Assembly (NCBI GenBank): GCA_033964015.1
Contig: JAWWUD010000108.1
Location: forward strand, 310,001-374,000
Length of the DNA: 64,000 nt
Direction of reading: 5' to 3'
Origin: Scolanthus callimorphus
Lineage: Eukaryota > Cnidaria > Anthozoa > Actiniaria > Edwardsiidae
Shown here: piece after piece, positions 56,091-64,000 of the stretch
Layout of the letters: each line of letters opens with the position of its first letter
Position numbering within the stretch: the first letter of the stretch is position 1
Program-made: the position numbers and the translations under genes
The notes under the pieces: generated by a model
What the model saw: only the letters and a program-made list of their open reading frames with translations
Told to the model about the DNA's origin: nothing
Databases searched by the model: none

Positions 56091-59000
56091 GGACTTATGG
56101 AAATTTTCCAGGGGGGTTGTTTTGGACTCTGGAAATTCCACAGGAGGGGGTGTGTCTGGAGACTGGAAATTCCAGGGGGGGAGGGGTAAAAAAGGTGACT
56201 TTCCAGGGACATTTTATCCAAAAATAGATTTTCCAGGGGTATGTTGCAAGAAAAAATGGAAATTCCAGGGGAGGGGGTCCTTTATGAGGTTGGAAATTCC
56301 AGGGGAGGGGGTCTGTTTCACGAGTGGAAATTCCAGGGGAGGGGGTCTTTTTAAAAGAGGTCCTCAACCCCCCGGTGCAGTTTAAAAATGCAATCAGCCA
56401 ATCAAAGTACATGGGCCCAGTAGAGTAGAGCTGAGAGAACATACAATGTCTTAATACCTTGTAGTCGGACTGGCCTGTCCTCTGGAAGTAGATCTCCCTG
56501 TACTCCTTAATCTCTTTACGATGTCGAAAGTACGTGATTAAGTAGATGCAGAGTACGACCAACAAGAAGACAATGCAGCCACTTATGATGCCAGCCAACG
56601 CCTGTTTTGATAAGGCAGGGGAGGGGTTGGGCGGGGGATAGCACCTAGCAACGAACATCAGTGAAAGTTAGTAACAGAGAGCACAGGGAGTCCGCTAAAT
56701 CACCAGCCATTTCCTGTTTGGATATGACAGGAGAGGGGTTGGACGGGATGGCACCTAGCAACGAACATCAGTGAAAGATAGTAACAGAGAGCACAGGGAG
56801 CCCGCTAAACCAATTATGATGCCAGCCATTTCCTGTTTGGATATGACAGGGAAGGGGTTGGGCGGGATGGTACCTGGAAACAAACAAAATGCCAGAGGAT
56901 TCTAATGAAGAATTGCTCAGAACGTTTAAGCAAATTAAAATTGGAAATTTATTGTGTCAGACAAATACCCCCGTAGACAGATTTCAAATAAGTTAAATTT
57001 CTCTTTGTAATAATACTAAAAATAATAATGTTATTTCTATAGCGTCATAAGCTCAATGGAGCTTATAACTTCTGAGAAAGAAAGAAAAGATAAAAAATAA
57101 TATAAAATGTACATCCAGTTGAGAGAAATTAATAGCAACGTATAATATAACGTATTATATAATATAGTTCGAAATGACTTCACATTTTCACCATATCATT
57201 CTATATCATACTATAAACGTGCCATCAAGCACTACACACATACCTGTCACAGTCAAGACAACACTATCGGACTTGTAATTGAAGGCAGTACACGTGTAGT
57301 TGACCACGCCCTCTTTTACAGATCCCACCTCTAAGTAGACCTCGTTGTACCCATTTTTCAGCACTGTGACCTCTGACCCCTCAGATGTGGTCCACTGCAC
57401 CTGGGGGGTGGGGTTCCCGTCCGCGTGACAAGTCTCGTTAATTCTCGACCCACAGCTATGGACACTGACTTGGACTTGGGGGACTTAATATGTGCTCCCT
57501 CTAAAAATGAGATCATTTTAAACCATTAATGAGATGGTGGTAATACTGTTACCGTATTTACTCGTAAAAGCGTCGCACCAGAGACGCAAATAATCGTAGT
57601 CCTTTAAGGTGGGGTTACAATGGAGCTGCAATACAACGATTTGACGTAATTTGAGGTAGTTGATTTACTTAGTCTGATTGGAAAGCTTTTTGAACTGATG
57701 GAAGAAACCTTTGAAACTACAATTGTAGTCAACATGAAACATTTGAAGTTCGTAAGCTACAGGGTAAAGAAGTCTCGAAATGTTATAGAGGTTTGTATGA
57801 CTAAGGGCCACCTTAGCCATATAAACGCCTGTAAAAATCACGTATTCGCGGGCTCATACTTCGCTCCTAAACAGGCTACAAACCCCAAACTTGGCAATTT
57901 GACTACTTTCAGAGAGATCTTTCATCGGTCCAAATAGTTTTCCAATCAGACAAATACAAAAGTACGTCTAATCGGTCTATGGCTCTTGCAACTTGTCTCG
58001 ACATGGATTACGAGACAAGTTGCAGGCAACATTGCACCTCGCACATATCGAACTACTATTTGCATGCCAATTTCGACGTCGTCCGCCATTTTGATACAAA
58101 GCGCACATGCGCAAAGAAGCTCGAGAGGGCTACTGGGAACGAAATTGCGTTACACGTTGCAAGACTGGCTGTTACACGCTGAAATGCGAGACAAACCGTT
58201 GCAATCCGTTGCGAGAAGTAGAATCGTATCTCACTTGCTGCAACGGTTGCAGCAACCTGTCACGCAACGCTGCAATGACTCGTGCAACTTGTCAAGCTGC
58301 AGAAAACATTGCACCGTGTAACGGCGGCTTTAAATTTACATGAAACTCTACGGCGGCTTTAAGTGGTATTTATAAAACGAGCTGGAGTGTTTTATCGGGT
58401 GATATAAACACGAGGCGAAGCCGACATGTGAGCTTTATAAATCACTTCTGAAATTTATATTACAAGACGCGGAAATTTATAACTTGAATTAGTCAATACG
58501 AATTAATTTTACGAGTAGGAAGGACTAGGCGCTATACATAGTGTACGCCGTCATGAAGTCAACTAATGAACTAGTCATCTAATTCGACAGAGTTTGACGC
58601 ATTGTTTTTATCCAAAGACTAGGAAACTGTGAAGAATTCACTCAAACAATTTTCTCAAACAAAATAAAATGTAGTCATGAAAACATTTCGACACCACAGA
58701 GTATGGCCAAGGATGCGCAGATACAGAACCAAACATGCGCAGATACAGAATAAGAATCCCACATGGATTAGGGTTGTGTTTTTGGTGACCAGTGTTCACG
58801 AAATCCTAAAAAAAAATCACCCAATGCGTATAGTTCCGACCCTGGGTTGGCAATGGTCCATCCTTGTACACCTAAATAGACACTTCATCCGGGGTACCGT
58901 GTCTATAACTACGATATAAACACTCATTCATTAAGCATGAGTGTCTTTATCGTAGTTATAAACACGGCACGTGACCAATATAGGGTTCACCCATTGGTCA

Positions 59001-62000
59001 CAAACATTATGAATAATTCATGAATTTTAGAATTGAACATGAAACTCTACAGCAAGAAGTAGAGTCAACAATGGAAGTAATATATCGTAGTTTACCTAGC
59101 ACATCAAGGGTAGCAGTTTCCAATTCTTTTCCCTGGCTGTTAGTAGCTTCACACTTGTATTTTCCAGAGTGACCCAAATCAAACTCTGGGTCACATATGA
59201 CCAGAGGGCTTCCCTCTCGTCCGCGGTAGAAATAGAAGCCACTTCTTGTGAACTTGCATGAGTCTATTGAAGTCAACTTTGAGAGTTTTCTCCATTCACC
59301 GTTCTTCTCTAGCTTGGACCAGCTGATGTCTGGCTTCGGGTGACCTGTGACTTGACATATAAACTCGACATGTTTAACTTCTTCTTCTTTAACCACTTGG
59401 TCCTTCATCCCTGTGATATTTGAGCCTGGAGGGCTAGAAATGTAAATTAAATGTAAAAATTGATGCACCACAAATGCCGTTTGCGGCTGTAGACATGTCT
59501 GATCCTTAGATGCGGACAGCGATTCAAACAATTACCCAGTGGTTGTTAGATAAATCGTTCTGGGTGAGTACTAGATTCTTAACGTCCCTCGAGTTCTGGT
59601 TTATTGTCTCATCCGAAAGACGTAAACCAAAGGAGAAATGACGATTAACAATAGGTCTTCTCCTCATCGCGAGTCAACTCCAAGCGGTCGAAATAGCAAA
59701 ACCGCTAGGAGACGTCGGAGAACTGCCGCGCAGCTTGCAATCTTGAAAGCTAAAAAAGGTTTTGCAAAAATGTAAGGACATGGTCCTGCGCCATCCCTTC
59801 CTTTCTTACCTAGTACAGTTATATTGACTGTGTCGTTAATAACTCTTTGTGGCTTCAGGCCCAACGCATCGCATGTGTAGACACCAGAGTCATTCAAAGT
59901 TACATTCACAATTGTCAGAACGTAATTGTGGAACTCTGGATTCAACTTTGTGCTCGTTATTTTGACCCTAGCGTCGGTAGCTGAAGACAGAACCTACAAA
60001 TAAGATGAACAGGCAACATTTTTCACACAACATTTAAACCAGGAGAGTTTGCAGGGATACCAACGTCCGACCTTGGCGGGATACTAAATAAATGTGACTG
60101 TACAGTGAAATGTCCCGAAAAATGTTGACGTTGGGTGATGCAGTAACAGTAACCTCTTGAGACTTCACAACGATGCACTTCGCAACGATTGTCACGCGCA
60201 ATGCGCCATTTGCGCAAAAACCTCGTACCAGGCTTGTAAAAATACAATGGTATGACTAGTTTTACGGGAAAACTAGGTGGTCTGCGTTGGCGGAGACGTG
60301 AACATGAACAACAACAACCAAAGGTTGAGATTTATGTTAAACGCCGTGGAAAAATGGTGTTTTTGCTGACGTTTCGAGCGTTAGCCCTTCGTCGGAGCAA
60401 AAAATAATAATACAGTGCTGTGTGCCCAGCTTAGCGCTATGTACGTTCAATGCAATTCTTCCCGTGTAATTGGCATATACTCCCTACTAAATGGTGTCCT
60501 CCAAGGACTGATAGTTCCTCTCGCTGTGAGGCCATACGTTCACTATTACCTTCAGCTCAGTTCAGTTTTAATGTCCTTCCCATGTCAAACAAAATTTTGC
60601 TCAAGGCCCCAAATTTCAGAGAATGGCAAATTTGCAAAAATCAAAGAAACACACACCCCTAAATCCTCCCCTGCATTCTACCCTGATTTTAATGGTTGCA
60701 ATTATCATTTTGTCTTTACCTCTCTCCCATGTAACCACTGCACTCCATTTGTCGTGATAAGTTGCTTGTAGACCACACATACCACCCTAAGGACACTCAA
60801 AACTCGTCCACACGTGCGTACTTGGTGCTAGGGTATTTGATATTTACAAAATCCTTGCCAGGATCATCTGAAGATCACGCCACAAAATGAACAATTAGGA
60901 TAATTATTGCCTACAAAACCCTACTGATAGTCTTGCAGAATAGTTTTTTATACTATTTGTAAAAAACTATTAGTAGAGCGTATTTACAGCTGTTTTGAGT
61001 ATTCTGCGAACTCTCAAGATCGATTTCCAACCGTCAAACCGATTTTTGGCTTCCGTCAATCAAACTTTAAACCTCTTTGGTAAACATAGAATTCAGTTAT
61101 TCGCCATCCTAGTGAAATGCCCCAACACACAGCATCTTTTACTATCATTTTCTAAACAAATGGCCTTACTTACGGTCGGCTTATACGCAAATTAGACCCG
61201 AGAGTTTGATTGACGAAATCCAGAACGTCATTGGAAGTCGAACGCAAGAGTTCGCAGAATACTCAAAACAGCTGTAAGCGTGTACTATGGACACTTCACG
61301 AGTTTGTTTGAGTTTCAAAAAGTTACCGTTTTCTATAGCCAAAACCATTGCCAAAAACCATTGCGCTGGAAATGTAGTTTGTTTTCGCTTTTCTGCTCCG
61401 TCAAATTATCTAAGTCAATCAGGTCCTCGCCTTGTTTCGCCTAGTGCAGTCGCTTTGACTAGCTATATTCACACTAGAGACGAGTTTCCCGTCTGAGACG
61501 AGTTTCTCGCCTTGAATATGGTTCCCTGTTCTTCTGTGATCACGTGAAAAACAATCTTTGAAGGAGAAAGTTTAGACAGATAATAATCAAGTGTTTCTGA
61601 GCAGAATTGACATTAGGCAGGAACTTTTTGACGAGAAACTCGTCTCAGAGTTTAGTGAAAATGTATGAAAAATGTATGAAAACAAAGTTGTTCTGCTGCA
61701 ACTATATAACCTGTGAAAAGGCTCCTCAGGGTTGTAACCTATACTTTTACGTTCTTGCATGGGAATAATCTGATCACAATGTATGCGTTAAATTGCTGTT
61801 TCAGTGTTGTAACGTCGCATACAGAAATATAGAATAGAAAGGCTCACTGGGACTTATAAAGTAATATGTATAAAACAAGCATTTAGTTCTGTGATCAGTC
61901 TAACACTAGAATGCTGTTCTGGACAACGCTACAGTCTATAAAATTGCCTCACTGAATAACAAAAGAATCTTATTAAGTCACAAAAACAGCTGTTTTCACA

Positions 62001-63719
62001 CTAGAGACGGAAAACTCGTCTGGGACGAGTTTCTCGCCTTGAATATGGTTCCCTGTTCTTCTGTGATCACGTGAAAAACAATCTTTTGAAGGAGAAAGTT
62101 TAGACAGATAATAATCAAGTGTTTCTGAGCAGAATTGACATTAGGCAGGAACTTTCTCAGACAAGTTTTCCGTCTCTAGTGTGAATACAGCAGAATGTTA
62201 CACTTTTTCGAGCGTTAACACCCAAAACCAGTTTCTGGACATCCTAAGGATTCTAAAAATGTATGTCCATAATAGTTCAATGGGTGCTCGTGAACCCCCT
62301 CTACAAACAAGACTAAACGCATGCAAACAAAAGACACATGCATTGATGGGACCTTACCAAGATGAAGATATGTAACAGTTCGATTACTGGAGCCTATTTT
62401 ATTTGTAGCTGTACATCTAAAATAGGCTGGATCTGACTTGGCAGGAATATAAACCGTGCTAACATTAGTAGGCACATTAGCAGCTGGGCGGACTGTATAC
62501 TTGGTTAACTTTCGCCAGAGCACTTCCACAGGGTGGCAGTTGGATGTACACAGAGAGCTGACAGCTGAACCTCCCATGAGAAGGTTGCTGGGGGTTTAGA
62601 AACTGAGATCTTACAATGAATTTTTGCTGGAACATCTTTTACTTCCAAGAATGCTTGTTGACCTTCATCAAGGACAGGCTACCTGAAATACAAAACATAG
62701 CAAAGGAAAACATTATTTTTCCAACATCTCAAATCATATAATACTTTAAATCATATGATTATCTAAAAATTTATGACTCTCCCCACAAAAATAGTAGACC
62801 TTTACACCCTCTAGCTAAAATATTAACCACCCTCTGAAGTTTAGTATTGAAGCTCAGATTTCCAAAGTAAAATGTTTTGGTGGGGAGAATATATGATGCC
62901 ACATGGCCAATAATTTTTCTCTACATTTTTCAAAGGAATAAGATGTTACATTTCCCACATTGAGAAAAACACAAATTTGCTGAATCTGTATTTTACACAT
63001 AAAAAAGGCAACAGAGGCTATTTTGGCCATCAGATGTCAGTGACAGCTTATAAAATATTTTGTCTTATGGTATCTGGGCGTGGAGAGGGGGGGGCACTCG
63101 TTTGTCAGCCATATCCCACTAAAAGGGTGCTTTCCATTTGCCAGAAAGCTTTGGTTTGCTGAACCACAGCATAATGTCGTGGTTGGAAAATGTCATGGAA
63201 AGCACCCTGAAGTTGGGTGATAAGCATGAAAAGTGATGAGCAATATAAATGTTCCATGTGGAATTTTCAGTAGAAATTGTCAATGGAAGCACCCTTATAT
63301 AGTACCACAAGAAGGTTTCCAATTGATAAAAGTATTAAATTAAAATATTGAAAAACCAATACTTTCCTTAACACTTACCTTCAACATTCAAAAAGATCTC
63401 TGAACTTGATGAACCCTTTCTGTTAGTTGCTTTGCAAATATAAACTCCATGATCTTCATATTTGATCTTCTTGATTTTAAGTGAAGTAGAATGGAGAACA
63501 TTGCCAGATGATGTTATTTTCATGTGTATTTTTCATTAACACATGGGTTAAGTGAATTAATATTTAAGGGACATCCAGTTATTTTGATCTCTTTGTTAGC
63601 TTTAGACCATTTTACTTGTTCTAGTTTTGGAAGGCTTGTATTTGACAGATTATTTCTTTTGTTGATGATACCAATGCCGTCATTCCACTCTGTGGTGTAA
63701 TGACAGGTTTCTTTACTTT
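50164..63719 (-). CDS. RTK-B: tandem paralogue of RTK-A, 5' end outside the window
   Basis: A receptor tyrosine kinase with the same architecture as RTK-A. In the window: five Ig domains (equivalent to Ig3-Ig7), transmembrane exon, four kinase exons and two tail exons. The kinase exons (292, 302, 194 and 244 nt) are intact and carry [28 protein letters not shown] and WMALES. Ig1, Ig2 and the signal peptide should lie beyond 64000. Six of the ectodomain/transmembrane exons have lengths off by one or two from what their phases require, with frame shifts mostly at homopolymers, although Ig Cys and Trp residues are kept. Three introns contain tandem copies of the neighbouring exon junction. It may be functional with sequence errors or beginning to decay. 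Confidence 0.88.
50700..51000. repeat. Inverted-repeat element with TGGTCTATT motifs
   Basis: AACAATTAGACCTC pairs with GAGGTCTAATTGTT, with ATAGACCATTCGGCC and its complement inside. Lies in the RTK-B intron between the tail exons. Confidence 0.75.
51345..51417 (-). mobile_element. tRNA-like SINE head
   Basis: A perfect A box TAGCTCAGTGGTAGAG and a B box GGTTCGATTCC with tRNA-like spacing; the anticodon arm does not pair well. A pol III SINE head is the likely reading. It abuts the 96-bp array. Confidence 0.6.
51420..51890 (-). repeat. 96-bp tandem array (five copies) of the RTK-B tail-exon donor junction
   Basis: Copies are anchored by GGTACTTACC (plus strand) at 51447, 51543, 51638, 51734 and 51830. 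Each holds coding sequence for [15 protein letters not shown], the donor gtaagt and about 45 nt of intron; the copy nearest the exon is the real junction. The rightmost-derived copy (51447) is the most diverged. In the exon frame, the codon spanning the donor is followed by TAA. Confidence 0.95.
51839..51987 (-). CDS. RTK-B tail exon 1; source of the 96-bp array
   Basis: The acceptor is ..tatttcag and the donor TCCAG|gtaagt; 149 nt, phase 0-2, intact. It encodes [28 protein letters not shown] and [16 protein letters not shown]. Its last ~50 nt and donor are repeated downstream. Confidence 0.9.
52040..52145. repeat. Fragment with GGTCGCTTAATAGAGG repeats
   Basis: Repeated GTGGTCGCTTAATAG motifs and an inverted CCTCTATTAAGCGGCC. 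A MITE end resembling, but not the same as, the CTCTCGTAAGCGACC family. Confidence 0.6.
52347..52590 (-). CDS. RTK-B kinase C-lobe exon
   Basis: The acceptor is ..tgtttcag and the donor AAG|gtaacg; 244 nt, intact. It encodes [38 protein letters not shown] and [11 protein letters not shown]. Confidence 0.95.
53053..53120 (+). mobile_element. tRNA-like sequence
   Basis: GTGGTTAGGGT followed by the B box AGGTTCGAACCC with a paired T stem; the anticodon arm GTAACTGGAAAGTTAC has too small a loop. Probably a SINE relic in the RTK-B intron. Confidence 0.4.
53509..53702 (-). CDS. RTK-B catalytic and activation loop exon; source of the 80-bp array
   Basis: The acceptor is ..tgttctag and the donor GACGT|gtgagt; 194 nt, intact. 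It encodes [35 protein letters not shown] and [11 protein letters not shown]. Its first ~45 nt and the acceptor are repeated upstream in the intron. Confidence 0.95.
53645..54425 (-). repeat. 80-bp tandem array (about 11 copies) of the RTK-B catalytic-loop exon acceptor
   Basis: CCGACC anchors lie at 53662, 53743, 53821, 53901, 53980, 54061, 54142, 54217 and 54298, and a variant near 54372. On the minus strand most copies read ..ttctag, then sequence for [15 protein letters not shown], then an in-frame TAG; alternate copies are more degenerate. The array makes up essentially the whole intron. Confidence 0.95.
54479..54780 (-). CDS. RTK-B N-lobe/hinge exon
   Basis: The acceptor is ..attcatag and the donor AAG|gtttgt; 302 nt, intact. 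It encodes [40 protein letters not shown] and [14 protein letters not shown], with a short kinase insert. Confidence 0.95.
54930..55140. repeat. Cluster of GGAATTTCCACAGGGG repeats
   Basis: About six copies of GGAATTTCC/GAAATTCC motifs at irregular 30-40 bp spacing in the RTK-B intron. One reads GGGGAATTTCC. Related to 56090-56350 and 10890-10915. Confidence 0.8.
55152..55443 (-). CDS. RTK-B glycine-loop exon
   Basis: The acceptor is ..ttcatag and the donor AAAG|gttagt; 292 nt, intact. It encodes [31 protein letters not shown] and TIVAIKCLK, with a basic insertion ([16 protein letters not shown]) between loop and lysine. Confidence 0.93.
56040..56350. repeat. Poly-G tract and GGAAATTCCAGGGG tandem cluster
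   Basis: A G-run of about 30 is followed by seven or eight GGAAATTCC motifs each trailed by a G-run, spacing about 30-38 bp. It lies 110 nt downstream of the transmembrane-exon donor. Confidence 0.85.
56458..56644 (-). CDS. RTK-B transmembrane/juxtamembrane exon, one-base deletion
   Basis: The acceptor is ..gttgctag and the donor AAG|gtatta. It encodes [20 protein letters not shown] (membrane span), [16 protein letters not shown] and GQSDYK. A C5 run near 56633 needs one more C for phase 1; the length of 187 nt is one short. Confidence 0.82.
56540..56880 (-). repeat. Three tandem copies of the RTK-B transmembrane-exon acceptor region
   Basis: Acceptors fall at exon starts 56873, 56754 and 56644, spacing 119 and 110 bp, each followed by related sequence (ATCCCGCCCAACCCC type). 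Only the 56644 copy continues into the full transmembrane exon. The 56873 copy has an intact frame from Ig7 with a hydrophobic stretch and a stop. Confidence 0.9.
57244..57500 (-). CDS. RTK-B Ig7 exon, one-base deletion
   Basis: The acceptor is ..atttttag and the donor ACAG|gtatgt. It encodes [15 protein letters not shown] then, after a G3 run near 57461, [17 protein letters not shown] and [14 protein letters not shown]. The 257 nt is one short of phase 1-1. Confidence 0.8.
57950..58360. repeat. Dispersed repeat rich in GTTGCAACC motifs
   Basis: Shares AACCGTTGCA, ACTTGTCTCG and CAGAAAACATTGCAC blocks with 11260-11560. RTK-B intron; overlapping ORFs are by-products. Confidence 0.55.
58893..58975. 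repeat. Hairpin element
   Basis: GTACCGTGTCTATAACTACG pairs with CGTAGTTATAAACACGGCAC, loop about 25 nt. Confidence 0.8.
59096..59433 (-). CDS. RTK-B Ig6 exon, one-base deletion at the 5' end
   Basis: The acceptor is ..atttctag and the donor CTAG|gtaaac. It encodes [20 protein letters not shown] and [14 protein letters not shown]. The exon starts CCCTCC, where phase 1 needs CCCCTCC; the length of 338 nt is one short. Confidence 0.82.
59810..59993 (-). CDS. RTK-B Ig5 exon, second half
   Basis: The acceptor is ..atttgtag and the donor CTAG|gtaaga; 184 nt, phase 0 to 1, intact. It encodes [20 protein letters not shown] and [14 protein letters not shown] encodes this domain in one exon. Confidence 0.85.
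60720..60867 (-). CDS. RTK-B Ig5 exon, first half
   Basis: The acceptor is ..atcttcag and the donor GAG|gtaaag. It encodes [15 protein letters not shown], then after a T4 run near 60806 [12 protein letters not shown] and [10 protein letters not shown], an Ig Cys-x13-Trp core. Phase 1 start and phase 0 end match the neighbours once one base is allowed for. Confidence 0.7.
60988..61273. mobile_element. MITE with AGCTGTTTTGAGTATTCTGC ends
   Basis: Termini of about 27 bp are exact reverse complements (AGCTGTTTTGAGTATTCTGC and its complement ending 61273). RTK-B intron. Confidence 0.85.
61470..61650. mobile_element. MITE, CACACTAGAGACG family, copy 1
   Basis: Contains TTTCTCGCCTTGAATATGGT and AGTTTAGACAGATAATAATC, and ends in CGTCTCAGAG. 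Right terminus truncated relative to copy 2. Confidence 0.8.
61997..62186. mobile_element. MITE, CACACTAGAGACG family, copy 2
   Basis: Termini CACACTAGAGACGGAAAACT and AGTTTTCCGTCTCTAGTGTG are exact reverse complements. The interior is almost identical to copy 1. Confidence 0.9.
62358..62682 (-). CDS. RTK-B Ig4 exon, two one-base deletions
   Basis: The acceptor is ..atttcag and the donor CTTG|gtaagg. It encodes [14 protein letters not shown] and [10 protein letters not shown], then after a C5 run near 62601 [25 protein letters not shown] and [14 protein letters not shown]. The 325 nt is two short of phase 1-1. Confidence 0.75.
63379..63719 (-). CDS. RTK-B Ig3-equivalent exon, two one-base deletions
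   Basis: The acceptor is ..gttttcag and the donor GAAG|gtaagt. Frames in turn read [31 protein letters not shown] and MKITSSGN then [16 protein letters not shown]. Breaks lie near 63641 and 63525. The start appears phase 0, whereas the RTK-A counterpart is phase 1. Confidence 0.7.
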
Positions 63720-63739
63720 CTGAAAACAAACAGGAACAA

Positions 63740-64000
63740 AAACAAATGAAGTGCATACACACCAAAAACAAGTGATAGAGATATGGCAGACAAACATGCG
63801 CTGTGCAATGGCACAATATTGTGCTAATGCACAGTACAAATCACATTTAGGTTGATTTTGGGGATTAGTGTATTTCATGAGTACATTTTGTTGGCGTTTT
63901 GCGGGCGAAATACAGTAAATGTACGAAATTTTTTGCAAACATCATGCGGGTGACAGGCCTCAAAATCTTGTGACACCTGCCTAATGTGGGTGAGTTGACA
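63740..64000. other. RTK-B intron reaching the window edge
   Basis: No exon was recognised. The Ig2-equivalent exon is expected further right. Confidence 0.5.

Noticed and set aside
60023..60100. Reading CKLSWFK as the first half of RTK-B Ig5
   Set aside because: Cys-to-Trp spacing is far too short for an Ig domain; the exon at 60720-60867 fits.

Overview
This is animal nuclear DNA, most likely from an anthozoan cnidarian such as a sea anemone. I infer this from compact multi-exon genes, seven-Ig receptor tyrosine kinases with a short kinase insert, a lipoxygenase, and very many MITE/foldback repeats. Every recognisable protein-coding gene lies on the minus strand. No bacterial-type features, CRISPR arrays or rRNA genes were seen.

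Layout. (1) 1-5 kb: foldback elements, a degraded LINE reverse-transcriptase fragment, and a 1.35-kb block that recurs at 19.7-20.95 kb and 25.65-26.04 kb. (2) 5.0-18.6 kb: a lipoxygenase whose catalytic exons can be followed by splice phase, with all five iron-ligand positions present. Its last intron is filled by about 44 copies of an 86-bp repeat. (3) 18.6-26 kb: mostly nested MITEs and repeats, including the possible duplicated 5' region of the lipoxygenase. (4) 26.4-43.1 kb: receptor tyrosine kinase A (RTK-A), 15 exons, with signal peptide, seven Ig domains, transmembrane segment, tyrosine kinase and tyrosine-rich tail. (5) 43.1-50.2 kb: intergenic and repeat-rich. (6) 50.2-63.7 kb and beyond the right edge: RTK-B, a head-to-tail paralogue of RTK-A with the same kinase exon lengths and phases. 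Its Ig1, Ig2 and signal peptide lie outside the window.

Main finding. Four tandem arrays copy an exon-intron junction of the gene that hosts them. They are the lipoxygenase exon-9 donor (86 bp x about 44), the RTK-B tail-exon donor (96 bp x 5), the RTK-B catalytic-loop exon acceptor (about 80 bp x about 11) and the RTK-B transmembrane exon acceptor (about 115 bp x 3). Each extra copy keeps a splice site, and reading into a copy generally meets a stop. These introns therefore consist of decoy splice sites, and one copy could yield a membrane-anchored receptor without a kinase.

Caveat. Several RTK exons, mainly the RTK-B ectodomain, carry single-base frame breaks, mostly in homopolymer runs, while their splice sites and key residues are kept. 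Sequence error and early gene decay both fit. Exons were assembled by eye from splice sites, phase and domain pattern; no search was run.
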